Shown here in pieces: positions 9,998 through 21,551 of a DNA stretch of 64,000 nucleotides (the first letter of the stretch is position 1; each line of letters begins with the position of its first letter). A program made the translations under genes and the position numbers. Under the pieces are notes generated by a model. That model made no database searches, was not told the origin of the DNA, and worked only from the letters and a program-made list of their open reading frames with translations. Origin of the DNA: Lolliginicoccus suaedae (GTDB taxonomy: Bacteria > Actinomycetota > Actinomycetes > Mycobacteriales > Mycobacteriaceae); assembly GCF_008312885.1 (NCBI RefSeq), contig NZ_VSSO01000002.1, forward strand, positions 297,846-361,845, read 5' to 3'.

Positions 9998-11591
9998 CCT
10001 CCTCCCGGTACGTATCGCGCGCCCCAGGGGAAGCCGTGTTGATCGTGGCGAGGACGCGATAGCCCAGCGCGACGATCGCCACGTGCGTGGCCCATTGCTC
10101 GCGGGCCCATCCCTGGTCGCCGTGCGCCGTGGCGTCCGCGGCGAGCACGGCACCGATCAGGTCGAACTGGGTGTCGCGGCGCCGCTCGCGCGCCATCGCG
10201 GGGTCCGGCTCGTCGAGCAGCGCGCCGATCCGGTCGAGCAAGGACTGCTCGGCCCGGGTCTGCATGCGCCGGTCCGCCCGCCGCGACCACGCCCACAAGG
10301 TGATCAGTGCCAGGCCCACGCCCAGCGCGGTCTCGGCCAGCCGGTACGCCGAAGTGGCGAGCACGCTGGAGGACGGGTTCATCGACGTGCTGAGCAGCAG
10401 GGCCAGCGGAGTGATGAACGTGGCCGCGACGGCATAGTTGCGGGGCACCGCCAGCTCGACCGAGAACAGCAGCAGCGCCAGCACGACGATGAGCGCGAGC
10501 CCGCGCGGCCCCGCGGCAATGATCAGCATGAACAGCACGATCCCGGCGGCGGTGCCGAGGAACCGCTGCGCGCCGCGATAGGAGCCGAGCACGCGATCCG
10601 GCGCGCCGCCGAGCACGAGAGTGGCCGCCACCATCGCCCACTCGGGATGCTCGAGGCCCAGGATCGCCCCGAGGCTCGCCGCGACGATAGTGGCGAGCAG
10701 CACCCGGCATGCCGCGATCATCGGGGGCGAATCAGGATGCCACGCGCCCTTCAGCCGATGCCACGCGAGGGGCCGGCCCAGCGGGATCATTCCGCGCGGC
10801 AGGACTTCCTCCAGCTCGTCCCCGGTGCTGCCCCGGGCCTGCCGCTGGCCGACGAGGCGCAGGAATCGCTTGTGGGCCTGGCGGAGGCGCCCCGCGAGGG
10901 ACCCGGGACCGGGAGCCCGGGCGAGCCCGGCCTCGTGCAGCGTCGCCCAGCCCTGGTGGATGGCCGCGCCCGCGACATGATGGGTCGATCTCGACGGTGC
11001 CGTCGCTGATGCCATCGCCTCGACGGCGCGCTCCGCGGCATCGACCGCCCGCCTGGCCGGGCCGTAGGGGTCCACGAGGATCGGTGCCATTGTCGCGACC
11101 AGCGCCCCGGCGACTCCCAGTACCACCCAGGACGAGGCCGCGGGGACCGAGAGCCCGGAGTGGGGCGCAAGGCCGCCGACCGAGGCCGCGAGGGCGACGA
11201 ACACCGGGCCGGGTGGTCCCATCCGCAGCGCGTTCATGCCGTAGGTCGTGAGCGCCGCGATCACGCCGATGACAGGGATGACGGCCCAGTAGGCGCCGTC
11301 CGCGTGGGCGCTGGCGGTCATCGTGGTGGCGAACGCGCCGACCATCGAAGCGCCGACGGCGGCCACGACGAGCCAGCGGATCCGGTAGGCGCGATTCTCC
11401 CCGTAGAGCACGGCGAGCGCGCCGATGCTGCACAGCACCGCCTCCCGCGGGTGGCCGAGCAGCGCTGCGAGCAGCGCGGGCAGCAGGAACGCCGTGCTCG
11501 CGCGGACAGCATTGGGCCACAAGGGTGGCGCGGGGGCGAATCCGAGCAATATCGAGCGTGCCCTGGGGGGTACCGGGAAGTCGTCGGTCAC
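9963..11591 (-). CDS. FUSC family membrane protein
   Basis: About 542 residues in two hydrophobic blocks, each with several transmembrane helices (roughly residues 28-165 and 310-430), separated and followed by soluble stretches. This is the architecture of the fusaric-acid-resistance / aromatic acid exporter (FUSC, YccS/AaeB-like) family. I place the start at GTG 11591 (VTDDFPVPP), which has GGGAG upstream; an ATG at 11654 in the same frame would add 21 residues and is also possible. Divergent from lysC. Export of organic acids is inferred from the family only. Confidence 0.78.
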   Translation of the reverse strand: MTDDFPVPPRARSILLGFAPAPPLWPNAVRASTAFLLPALLAALLGHPREAVLCSIGALAVLYGENRAYRIRWLVVAAVGASMVGAFATTMTASAHADGAYWAVIPVIGVIAALTTYGMNALRMGPPGPVFVALAASVGGLAPHSGLSVPAASSWVVLGVAGALVATMAPILVDPYGPARRAVDAAERAVEAMASATAPSRSTHHVAGAAIHQGWATLHEAGLARAPGPGSLAGRLRQAHKRFLRLVGQRQARGSTGDELEEVLPRGMIPLGRPLAWHRLKGAWHPDSPPMIAACRVLLATIVAASLGAILGLEHPEWAMVAATLVLGGAPDRVLGSYRGAQRFLGTAAGIVLFMLIIAAGPRGLALIVVLALLLFSVELAVPRNYAVAATFITPLALLLSTSMNPSSSVLATSAYRLAETALGVGLALITLWAWSRRADRRMQTRAEQSLLDRIGALLDEPDPAMARERRRDTQFDLIGAVLAADATAHGDQGWAREQWATHVAIVALGYRVLATINTASPGARDTYREEVRTLEGALSRR

Positions 11592-11722
11592 CTGCGTATT
11601 CTCCCGCCCTCGGGGGGTGCCGATGCAACCCGGAATCAGCGCACGCTGGCGCATTATGACTGGATACTCGCTAGACTGACTAGCTGAATCCCAGCAAATA
11701 ACGCGGAAGGGTGAGTATTAGC

Positions 11723-14033
<2,311 letters not shown>

Positions 14034-14050
14034 CCCGTCCGTTGCCGCTT

Positions 14051-14094
14051 GCCCGGCCCGGTAGCCGCACCGTCGGTTGCCGGGCCGGGCTTTT
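14051..14094 (+). terminator. Intrinsic terminator of lysC-asd
   Basis: Perfect 11-base stem GCCCGGCCCGG (14051-14061) with CCGGGCCGGGC (14080-14090), followed by TTTT (14091-14094), 17 bases after the asd stop codon. Confidence 0.85.
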
Positions 14095-14157
14095 GCGTCC
14101 TGCCCAATCGCGGGTTGGTGTGGCCGATAGCGTGCCGCGACCAATAGGGTGTCGGAT

Positions 14158-14688
14158 GTGAGTGCGAACCATGAGGCTGTGCCCCCGCCCCCGATGCCGC
14201 CGCGCATCCTCTGGTGGGGTTGGTTCCTGTGGCGCCTGGGCGCCGCGCTGTTCCTGCTTGCTGCGGCACGCATCATCTGGAACCTGGGGGAGATCCGGGC
14301 CCGGCTGGCCGAGGAACTGCGGACCGATCCCGCCTGGGCGTTCCGCGAGGTCGGGGAGGTGGAGCGCACTGCGAGCTTCGCGCCTCTCGGCGTCATCGTC
14401 GCTGGCGTGGTGCTGCTGCTCGTGATGCTCGTGTGCGTGGCGCTGATGCGTCATACCGGGTCCCGCGGGGCGCGCGTGGCTGCCATCCTCTTCGGCGCCG
14501 TCCTGGTGTTCGTGACGGAGCTGGCGATCAGCCTTGGCGATGTGTCCGCCACCGCGACCCCATCGCTGGTCGATGCGACGCCATACCTGCAGGCGGCGAT
14601 CATGCTCGCGGCATCGGTCCTGGTGTTCCTGCGACCGAGCGCGGAATGGCTCTACCTGGCTCACGAGCACTGGATCGACAAGCGCTAG
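14158..14688 (+). CDS. Hypothetical membrane protein with four predicted helices
   Basis: About 176 residues; not recognised as a named family. A proline-rich N-terminus (PPPPMPP) is followed by hydrophobic segments near residues 20-40, 77-100, 105-125 and 140-158. I favour GTG at 14158 because TAGGGT at 14145-14150 sits 7 bases before it, like other leaderless genes here; GTG 14149 in frame is the alternative. It lies between the asd terminator and the dps promoter, so it is probably a single-gene unit. Confidence 0.65.
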   Translation: MSANHEAVPPPPMPPRILWWGWFLWRLGAALFLLAAARIIWNLGEIRARLAEELRTDPAWAFREVGEVERTASFAPLGVIVAGVVLLLVMLVCVALMRHTGSRGARVAAILFGAVLVFVTELAISLGDVSATATPSLVDATPYLQAAIMLAASVLVFLRPSAEWLYLAHEHWIDKR

Positions 14689-14740
14689 CGCAGACCCTCC
14701 CGCTCAGGCATTTCTCAGTGAATCTTTACTACCCTTTTTC

Positions 14741-14768
14741 TTGACTCAATCCAGAAAGAGGGCATACT
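14741..14768 (+). promoter_or_regulatory. Probable promoter of the dps region
   Basis: TTGACT at 14741-14746 and CATACT at 14763-14768 with a 16-base spacer, a good housekeeping-type promoter. Initiation about 7 bases downstream would fall on the ATG at 14775, the start of a short frame ahead of dps. Confidence 0.6.
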
Positions 14769-14774
14769 GGGGTC

Positions 14775-14894
14775 ATGCCCACGGAGCACGCCTCCAGCGA
14801 CCCGCGCAGCACCCTGCGCGTTGCTCGGTCGCGCGTGACAGCCCCCCGTGGGAGCGAGAACGCCATCGTGAAGCCGACGGGCCCGATACCGTGA
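14775..14894 (+). CDS. Possible leaderless short ORF upstream of dps
   Basis: A 39-codon frame beginning MPTEHASSDP and ending before the dps ribosome binding site. Its ATG lies 6 bases after the CATACT -10 element, the same spacing as other apparently leaderless genes in this window. It could be a regulatory upstream ORF or simply a chance frame in a 165-base leader. No family recognised; no sign of repeated codons for one amino acid. Confidence 0.3.
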   Translation: MPTEHASSDPRSTLRVARSRVTAPRGSENAIVKPTGPIP

Positions 14895-14938
14895 GAACCA
14901 CGGTTCCCCCGGCTTCCGCTCCAGAAGGAGGACACGCA

Positions 14939-15412
14939 ATGCCCACTCCCATCACCAGCACCCTGACCGCCGACCAGCAGGCCACCACTGGCGAGGCGCT
15001 GCAAGGCACCGTGGTCGACCTCATCGACCTCAGCCTCATCGCCAAGCAGGCGCACTGGAACGTCATCGGCAGGAACTTCCGCTCCGTCCACCTCGCCCTC
15101 GACGAGCTCGTCACCGTGGCCCGTGACTTCACCGACGAGGCCGCCGAGCGCTCCACCGCCATCGGTGTCAGCCCGGACGGCCGCGCCTCCACCGTGGCCG
15201 GGCAATCCAGCGCCAAGGGCATCGGCGAGGGCTGGACGAGCGACGAGGACGTCATCAACATCGTTGTCGAGAACCTCGCTGCCATCATCGACCGGCTGCG
15301 CGCGCGCATCGCCGCCACCGAGGAGGCAGACCCCGTCACCCAGGACCTGCTCATCTCCATCACCGCCCGCCTCGAGCAGCTCCACTGGATGTGGCAGGCG
15401 CAGGTCGCCTGA
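14939..15412 (+). CDS. dps: Dps family DNA-binding ferritin-like protein
   Basis: 157 residues of the starvation/stationary-phase Dps family, which forms dodecamers that oxidise and store iron and protect DNA. The intersubunit ferroxidase signature is present (AKQAHWNVIGRNF followed by HLALDELV near residues 34-55). ATG at 14939 follows AGAAGGAGG with normal spacing. Transcription probably starts about 165 bases upstream at the TTGACT/CATACT promoter, leaving an unusually long leader that holds a 39-codon frame. Hairpin element copy 2 follows. Confidence 0.93.
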   Translation: MPTPITSTLTADQQATTGEALQGTVVDLIDLSLIAKQAHWNVIGRNFRSVHLALDELVTVARDFTDEAAERSTAIGVSPDGRASTVAGQSSAKGIGEGWTSDEDVINIVVENLAAIIDRLRARIAATEEADPVTQDLLISITARLEQLHWMWQAQVA

Positions 15413-15486
15413 CGTCGCTAGCCCCGGGGCATAGCGGCCGTTCCGCGCCAACCTGGCTGTACCGCGCCAGACCAGCCGTACCGCGC

Positions 15487-15556
15487 CAAACGCGATAGAA
15501 GCTGCCGGAATCCCGGCTCCGCTTCTATCGCGTCTGGCGTTTTCAGGTGCTTTTGC
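15487..15556. repeat. Dispersed hairpin element, copy 2
   Basis: Inverted repeat CAAACGCGATAGAAGC (15487-15502) with its complement (15521-15536, one mismatch). The loop contains its own stem GCCGG-AATC-CCGGC. The outer box GTGCTTTTGC follows at 15547-15556. Just to the left, the phrase CCGCGCCA occurs three times at about 20-base intervals, ending in the element. It lies between the convergent dps and trkA genes. Confidence 0.85.
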
Positions 15557-15618
15557 GGTCCGCTCACTAGGTGGCTAGGCAGCGCGCCGAGAGCGAGCGG
15601 GCCGACCAGCCCCCTCGG

Positions 15619-16293
15619 CTAGGTGATGTTCGCGAATGCCTCGACCTGGCGCACCTTGCCAGCGACGAGAAGGATATCCCCGCGCATGAGCACGGTATCC
15701 TGCGTCGCGTAGGTGAAGTTCTGCCCCGCCCGCTTGACCGCCACCACCGTGATCTCGTAGCGCCGCCGCAGCTCGCTGTCCTTGAGCGGGATGCCGATGG
15801 CCTCGGCGGGGGCGAGGGTCTTGACCATCGCGTAGTCGTCGCCGAACTCGATGTAATCAAGCATGCGGCCCGTGACGAGGTGAGCCACCCGCTCTCCCAT
15901 GTCGTGCTCGGGGATCACCACGTGGTGCGCGCCCACCCGCTCGAGGATGCGCTGGTGCTGCTTGGATGTGGCCTTCGCCCAGATCTGCGGCACCTGGAAG
16001 TCCGCGAGCAGCGACGTCGTGAGGATGCTCGACTCGAGATCCGTACCGACGGCGACCACGGCGTGCGGGAACTTGTGCACCCCGAGCTGCATGAGCGAAT
16101 CGCGGTCGGTCGTATCAGCGACAGCGGTGTGGGTGAGGTCCTCGGCGAGCCGTTGCACGATCCGCGAATCGGAATCCACGCCCAGCACCTGGGTGCCGCT
16201 GGCGACGAGCTCGCGGGCGAGGGATCTGCCAAATCGCCCGAGCCCGAGCACAGCGACCCGGGTGCTGGGGGGACGGTCGTATTTACCCGACAA
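15619..16293 (-). CDS. Potassium uptake regulatory subunit, TrkA/KtrA (RCK) family
   Basis: 224 residues: N-terminal RCK_N NAD-binding Rossmann domain (VLGLGRFGRSLA near 15-26, acidic end of the second strand at GVDSD) and a C-terminal RCK_C domain. It forms the cytosolic gating ring of the potassium channel encoded by the gene just upstream. Start is TTG at 16293, overlapping the end of the channel gene by 11 bases, so the two are translationally coupled. Confidence 0.92.
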   Translation of the reverse strand: MSGKYDRPPSTRVAVLGLGRFGRSLARELVASGTQVLGVDSDSRIVQRLAEDLTHTAVADTTDRDSLMQLGVHKFPHAVVAVGTDLESSILTTSLLADFQVPQIWAKATSKQHQRILERVGAHHVVIPEHDMGERVAHLVTGRMLDYIEFGDDYAMVKTLAPAEAIGIPLKDSELRRRYEITVVAVKRAGQNFTYATQDTVLMRGDILLVAGKVRQVEAFANIT

Positions 16294-17740
16294 TGGGGCG
16301 CTCCTCCGGTAGTTCGTATCTGCGGGGTCGTTCTTGCAGCGCGAGGGCGGACGCGAGGATGATGGGCCCGATCCGCCCGGCGAACATCAGGATGCACAAC
16401 ACCACTTGTCCCGCAGCAGGCAAGTCCTCGGTGATGCCCATGGAGAGGCCGACGGTGCAGAAGGCGGAGATCACCTCGAACAGGACCGTCTCGAGCCGGT
16501 GCTCGGAGATGCCGAGGATGAAGATCGTTCCCGCCATCACCGCGGCGATCGAGATCAGGGCGACGGTGAGTGCCTGCCGCTGCACGGATTCAGCGAGCTT
16601 GCGGCCCATGACGTGGACGGTCGGCTGGCCGCGCAGCTCCGCGATGATGACAAACCCGAGCAGGGCGAACGTGGTGACCTTGATGCCGCCGGCGGTGCCC
16701 GCGCTGCCGCCGCCGATGAACATCAGCACGTCGGTGATGAGGACGGTCGCCGCGCTCATGTCGCCGGTCTCGATGGTGTTGAAGCCGCTGGAACGGGGCG
16801 CTAGGCCCTGGAACGCGCCAGCGAGCAGCTTCTGCATCGTGCTGAGCGGTCCCATCGTGGCGGGGTTCGCCCATTCGAACAAGAGGACCGAGAAGATTCC
16901 GACGACCGCGAGGACCCCATGGGTGAGGACCGTGATCTTGGTGTGCACGGTCCAGTGACGCGGTGTCGCATCGATCTCGGGGTCGGCCTCGCGCATGGTG
17001 GTCCGGATGTGGCGGGTGACCTCGAAGATCACCGGGAAGCCGATGGCGCCCAGGGTGAAGGCCACCATGACCGGGATCAGGATGAACGGATCGCCCACGT
17101 ACTGCATCATGCTGTCGGACTGCAGCGCGAAGCCCGCGGAGTTGAATGCCGAGACCGCATGGAACAGGCCCCAGTAGAGCGCCTCGCCCGGGGAATCGGT
17201 GTAGGCGATCATGTAGCGGCTGGTCAGGAAGACCGCCGTGATGGCCTCGATGAGGAAGCTCATCTTGATGACGCCGATGATGACGCGGCGGATGTCACCA
17301 AGGCGGAGGTTCTTCGTCTCGGTGTGTGCGATCAGCTGCATGCGCAGGCCCATGCGGCGCGCGACGAGCAGGCCGAGCAGCGAGGCGACCGTCATGATGC
17401 CCAGCCCGCCCACCTGGAACATGCCGACGATCACGGCATGGCCGAATGGCGAATAGAAGGTTCCGGTATCCACCACGACCAGTCCGGTGATGCAGCCCGC
17501 GGAGGTGGCTGTGAAGAGCGCCTCGACGAAGGTGGCGCGCTCGGGGCCCGCAGTGGCGACCGGGAGCATCAGCAAGCTCGTTCCCACGCCGATGAACATC
17601 AGGTAGCCGGTGACGATCATGCGTGCCGGGTAACGGACGAAAGCGCGCGCGGCCTTTCTCAGCCTCGCGCTCGCTCTCGAGCCGTGCTCCTCGGATTCAT
17701 GGAGCGTCACAGTGGCAGCTTCACCGTTTTTCCGGGGCAC
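16283..17740 (-). CDS. Potassium uptake channel subunit, TrkH/KtrB family
   Basis: 485-residue membrane channel with the fourfold pore-loop repeat of the Trk/Ktr/HKT superfamily. Selectivity-filter segments are visible as SAGCITGL, SAFNSAGF, SSGFNT and TVGLSMG. It takes up K+ together with the downstream RCK subunit. A short charged cytoplasmic N-terminus precedes the first helix (about residue 42). The downstream gene overlaps it by 11 bases. Assignment to the Ktr rather than Trk type follows from the single RCK domain partner. Confidence 0.93.
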   Translation of the reverse strand: MPRKNGEAATVTLHESEEHGSRASARLRKAARAFVRYPARMIVTGYLMFIGVGTSLLMLPVATAGPERATFVEALFTATSAGCITGLVVVDTGTFYSPFGHAVIVGMFQVGGLGIMTVASLLGLLVARRMGLRMQLIAHTETKNLRLGDIRRVIIGVIKMSFLIEAITAVFLTSRYMIAYTDSPGEALYWGLFHAVSAFNSAGFALQSDSMMQYVGDPFILIPVMVAFTLGAIGFPVIFEVTRHIRTTMREADPEIDATPRHWTVHTKITVLTHGVLAVVGIFSVLLFEWANPATMGPLSTMQKLLAGAFQGLAPRSSGFNTIETGDMSAATVLITDVLMFIGGGSAGTAGGIKVTTFALLGFVIIAELRGQPTVHVMGRKLAESVQRQALTVALISIAAVMAGTIFILGISEHRLETVLFEVISAFCTVGLSMGITEDLPAAGQVVLCILMFAGRIGPIILASALALQERPRRYELPEERPIVG

Positions 17741-17921
17741 GCCGAGCCATGCGCGCGGTGGGCGCGCCCGCGGTCAATCGGATGCTGATCAAGCATGCAG
17801 GTGAGACTACGCCTTGATCATCGGTGCCGCGCGACAAGGGGTCGGCATTGAGGGGGCGCGCAGTGCATGCCGACGAACCGCGAGGTCAGCCGGTTCCGGG
17901 ATCGACACCCCCGCAACGACT

Positions 17922-17956
17922 CAGGGCCGCTCCGGTGTGTCACCGAAACGGCCCTG
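17922..17956 (-). terminator. Terminator downstream of tRNA-Pro
   Basis: CAGGGCCG (17922-17929) pairs with CGGCCCTG (17949-17956) around a 19-base loop that itself contains CCGGTG/CACCGA pairing. It lies 17 bases beyond the tRNA 3' end on the minus strand. No T-run follows, so strength is uncertain. Confidence 0.5.
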
Positions 17957-17973
17957 GCCTGCATCTTTTGGTG

Positions 17974-18047
<74 letters not shown>

Positions 18048-18075
18048 GTGCTGGCTGCCGCCAGCGTTGGAGAGT

Positions 18076-19038
18076 CTAGCGCACTGTGGCGTCGGATTGC
18101 GAAACTGGCTCGCTCCCGGATCGTGGCTCGGTGTGCTGAGGGGCGGCGACGAGGGTGAGCAGGCTGGCCTCGGGGCGGCAGAAGAACCGCGCGGGGGCGT
18201 AGGGGGACGTGCCGATCCCGGCGGAGACGTGCAGGCGCATGTGGCTGCCCCAGCGGGAGAGCCCCTTGACGCGGGAGCGGTCGATGCCGCAGTTGGTGAC
18301 GAGCGCGCCGATGGCGGGTAGGCAGAGCTGGCCGCCGTGCGTGTGCCCGGCGAGGACGAGGTCGTACCCGTCGCTGGCGAACCGGTCGAGGACCCGGGGC
18401 TCGGGGGAGTGGGCGAGGCCGATGCGCAGCTGGGCGCGGGGGTCGGGCCTGCCGCTGATGGTCTTGTAGCGGTCGCGATTGATGTGGGGGTCGTCGACAC
18501 CGGCGATGGCGATGCGGATGCCGTTGATCTCGAGCTCGCGGCGCGTGTGGGTGGCGTCGAGCCAGCCGCGCTCGTTGAAGGCGGCGCGGAGGTCCTGCCA
18601 GGGGAGGGGGTCGCCGTAGATCCGCTTGTGGTTGGTGCGGAAGTACTTGAGGGGGTTCTTGAGGCGGGGGCCGAAGTAATCGTTGCTGCCGAAGACGTAG
18701 GCGCCGGGGCGCGCGAGGAGCCGGTCGAGCGACTGGACGACGCTGGGGACGGCCCGGGTGTGGGAGAGGTTGTCGCCGGTATTGATGACGAGGTCGGGCT
18801 CGAGGTTCGCGAGCTCGGCGAGCCAGGCCTGCTTGAGGTGCTGCCGTGGCGTCATGTGCAGGTCACTGAGGTGCAGGATCCGCAGCGCAGGGGTGCCGGG
18901 CGGAAGGATTGGCACGGTGATGTTGCGCACGGTGAAGGCATTGCGCTCGATGAGGGTGGCATGGGCCAGCGCGATGCTGCCTGCCGCGACGGTTCCGAGT
19001 GCTGCTCGTGCCACGAGTTGCCGTGTATTGCGTGCCAT
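18076..19038 (-). CDS. Metallophosphoesterase
   Basis: 320 residues of the calcineurin-like phosphoesterase family. An N-terminal hydrophobic segment (about 8-26) anchors or exports the protein. Dimetal motifs are intact: DLHMTP near 62, GDN near 89, GSNDYFG near 116, GHTHGGQ near 240. ATG at 19038 (MARNTRQL) is chosen over one 12 codons upstream, which would lie in the promoter. It is the neighbour of ponA2 in the same direction, as in M. tuberculosis (Rv3683-Rv3682), pointing to a cell-envelope role. Natural substrate unknown. Confidence 0.88.
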   Translation of the reverse strand: MARNTRQLVARAALGTVAAGSIALAHATLIERNAFTVRNITVPILPPGTPALRILHLSDLHMTPRQHLKQAWLAELANLEPDLVINTGDNLSHTRAVPSVVQSLDRLLARPGAYVFGSNDYFGPRLKNPLKYFRTNHKRIYGDPLPWQDLRAAFNERGWLDATHTRRELEINGIRIAIAGVDDPHINRDRYKTISGRPDPRAQLRIGLAHSPEPRVLDRFASDGYDLVLAGHTHGGQLCLPAIGALVTNCGIDRSRVKGLSRWGSHMRLHVSAGIGTSPYAPARFFCRPEASLLTLVAAPQHTEPRSGSEPVSQSDATVR

Positions 19039-19103
19039 CGTCCAAGGATACGGCAGGCTCACGGCCTGCGGCACCGGGCCGTGCGGCCCGGTGCCGCGTG
19101 GCG

Positions 19104-21551
19104 CTAGTTGTCGTCGGGCACGGGCACGGGCTCGGGCAGGCCAGGGATCTCTACCTGGTCCGGCAGGTCGGGGCGCTCGCGGCGTGGTGGCGTGGTGTCG
19201 CCGCTCGAGTCATCCGAGTCGCCGGATTCATCGGAGTCGTTGTCCCCGGTGGACGGTGATCTTGGGGCGGGCCTTACCACGCGCTGGCTGCCATCGCTGA
19301 CGTAGAGGGTGATGGTGCTGCCGGGCTGGGCGAATCCCGAGGGAGAGTAGGACGCGACCACTCCGCGGGTCTCGGCGCTGGAGGTCCATACCGTCTCGTA
19401 CTCGTAGCCGGCGTTCTCGAGGCGACGGATGGCGGTGCTCTGGTACAAGCCGGAGACGTCGGGAACCTGCAGGCTGGGATCGCCTTCGCGGAAGCGGCGC
19501 TGGTCGGCAACCGGCTCGCGGATGGCGCCGAGCTTGCCTACGACGGGCCCCACGGCCTGGAACCACGTCTGGGCAGGCTCATTGCCGCCGAACAGGTTGC
19601 CGCTGCCGCACTGGCGCAGGTTGAACGAGCAGATGGGGCTCGGGGTGGGCGAGTCGCCGTAGACGTAGGTAACCCCGGCAACGGTGTTGGTGTAGCCGAG
19701 GAACGCGGCGGAGAAGTTCGAGTTCGTGGTTCCCGTCTTGGCGGAGAGAGGGGCGGACCATCCTGTGGCGTTGGCGGCGCGCGCGGCCGTGCCATTGCCC
19801 ACGTGGTCCTGGCTGAGGCCTTGCGAGAGGGCGCGGGCGAGCCCGGGCTCGACGACCTGCTCGCACGGCTCGGTGGCCAGCTCGACGGGGTTGCCGTACC
19901 GGTCGAACACGGCATCGACAGGGGTGGGCGGGCACCACATGCCGTCGGAGGCGAGGGTGGCGGCGACGTTGGCAAGCTCGAGGGGGTTGACCGCCACGGG
20001 GCCGAGGGTGAACGAGCCGAGATTCTGGTCGGTGAACATGTCGGCGAGGCTCTGCTCGCTGTACCCGGAGGTGCCGGGCTGGGTGTAGGAGCGCAGGCCG
20101 AGCTTGACGGCCATGTCGACGGTCTCCTCGACGCCGGTTTGCTGGATCATCTGCACGAAGGTGGTGTTGGGCGAGGTGGCGAGTGCTTCGGTGAGGCTCA
20201 TGGAGGACTTGTAGGGAGCGAAGTTCTCCACGCAGTAGTAGTTGGCCGGGCAGCCAGGGGCCCCGCCATCGCCGAGCCCGAAGGCGTTGTAGCGGTTGGG
20301 GACGCTGACGGTGGTGTTGATGCCCATGCCTTGCTCGAGCGCTGCGGCGACGGTGAAGATCTTGAACACGGAGCCCGCGCCGTGCCCGACCATGGAGAAC
20401 GGCTGGGCGCTGACGGTCTCGTAGTTCTCGCCATCGAGCCCGTAGGCGCGGCTCGAGGCCATCGCGAGCAGGCGGTGCGAGTCCTCGCCGGGCTGGATCA
20501 GGTTGAGCACGCTGGCGACGCCAGGGGTGCGCGCGTTGGCGTTGTTGTTGATCGCCCGCTTGGCGGAATCCTGGATCTCGGGGTCCAGGGTGGTCTGGAT
20601 GCGATAGCCGCCGCGGCGGAGCTGGTCGCGGCTGAGCCCGGAATCAGCCAGGTACTCGAGCACGTAGTCGCAGAAGAATCCTCGATCGTCGGCGGTGATG
20701 CAGCCCTGCGGGATGGTGCGCGGCTCGGGGATCACGCCGAGGGGCTCATCCTTGGCGGCGATGAACTCGGTGGCCCGCTCGGGGATGTTCTCGATCATGG
20801 TGTCGAGCACGACGTTGCGACGCTCGAGCACGCGCTCGGCGTTGGTGTAGGGGTTGAGCGCCGAGCTGCTCTGCACGATCCCGGCGAGCATGGCGGACTG
20901 CACGGCGTTCAGGTCGGCGGCGTCGATGCCGAAGTAGGTCTGTGCGGCCTGCTGGATCCCGTACGCCCCGTTGCCGAAGGGAACGAGGTTCAGGTAGCGG
21001 GTGAGGATCTCTTCCTTGCTGAGCCGGCTATCGAGCTCGAGGGCCATGCGGATCTCGCGGATCTTGCGGGCCGGGGTGGTCTCGATGGCGGCGCGGCGCT
21101 CGGCGTCGTTCTGGGCAAGCACGAGGAGCTGGTAGTTCTTGACGTACTGCTGGACGAGAGTGGAGGCGCCCTGCTGGACCTCGCCGCTGGTGGTGTTGGT
21201 CAGGGCAGCGCGGATGGTGCCCTTCCAGTCCACTCCTTGATGGTCGGCGAAGCGCTTGTCCTCGACGGAGACGATGGCGAGCTTCATGTCGTCGGAGATG
21301 CGCTCGGACGGTACCTCGGTGCGGCGTTGCTCGTAGATGTGGGCGATGGTGTCGCCATTGACATCAACGATGGTCGTGATGGCGGGCACTTCGCCCTCGA
21401 TGAGCTGCGCGGAGGTGTTCTCCACTGTTTGCGCGGCCTTGTTGGACGCCAGGCCGAATCCGCCCGCCGCAGGGAACAGCATGCCTGCGAGGAGCATGCC
21501 TCCGAGGATGCTGGTGCCGCCGAGCTTCGCGAGTGTGTTTCCGATCGCCAC
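19104..21551 (-). CDS. ponA2: Bifunctional penicillin-binding protein PonA2
   Basis: 815-residue class A PBP that polymerises and crosslinks peptidoglycan. One transmembrane helix near the N-terminus, then a GT51 glycosyltransferase (catalytic Glu in VSVEDKRF, GASTLVQQ), a transpeptidase with GAGSVFK (SxxK), SPN and SAKTGTT (KTG) motifs, and a C-terminal PASTA domain (VPDVSGLYQSTAIRRL) ending in a proline- and aspartate-rich tail. The PASTA domain and synteny with whiB4 identify it as the PonA2 (Rv3682) type. GTG 21551 lies 6 bases after TACCCT, so it is probably leaderless; the same 15-base promoter-start phrase precedes nth. Confidence 0.95.
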   Translation of the reverse strand: MAIGNTLAKLGGTSILGGMLLAGMLFPAAGGFGLASNKAAQTVENTSAQLIEGEVPAITTIVDVNGDTIAHIYEQRRTEVPSERISDDMKLAIVSVEDKRFADHQGVDWKGTIRAALTNTTSGEVQQGASTLVQQYVKNYQLLVLAQNDAERRAAIETTPARKIREIRMALELDSRLSKEEILTRYLNLVPFGNGAYGIQQAAQTYFGIDAADLNAVQSAMLAGIVQSSSALNPYTNAERVLERRNVVLDTMIENIPERATEFIAAKDEPLGVIPEPRTIPQGCITADDRGFFCDYVLEYLADSGLSRDQLRRGGYRIQTTLDPEIQDSAKRAINNNANARTPGVASVLNLIQPGEDSHRLLAMASSRAYGLDGENYETVSAQPFSMVGHGAGSVFKIFTVAAALEQGMGINTTVSVPNRYNAFGLGDGGAPGCPANYYCVENFAPYKSSMSLTEALATSPNTTFVQMIQQTGVEETVDMAVKLGLRSYTQPGTSGYSEQSLADMFTDQNLGSFTLGPVAVNPLELANVAATLASDGMWCPPTPVDAVFDRYGNPVELATEPCEQVVEPGLARALSQGLSQDHVGNGTAARAANATGWSAPLSAKTGTTNSNFSAAFLGYTNTVAGVTYVYGDSPTPSPICSFNLRQCGSGNLFGGNEPAQTWFQAVGPVVGKLGAIREPVADQRRFREGDPSLQVPDVSGLYQSTAIRRLENAGYEYETVWTSSAETRGVVASYSPSGFAQPGSTITLYVSDGSQRVVRPAPRSPSTGDNDSDESGDSDDSSGDTTPPRRERPDLPDQVEIPGLPEPVPVPDDN

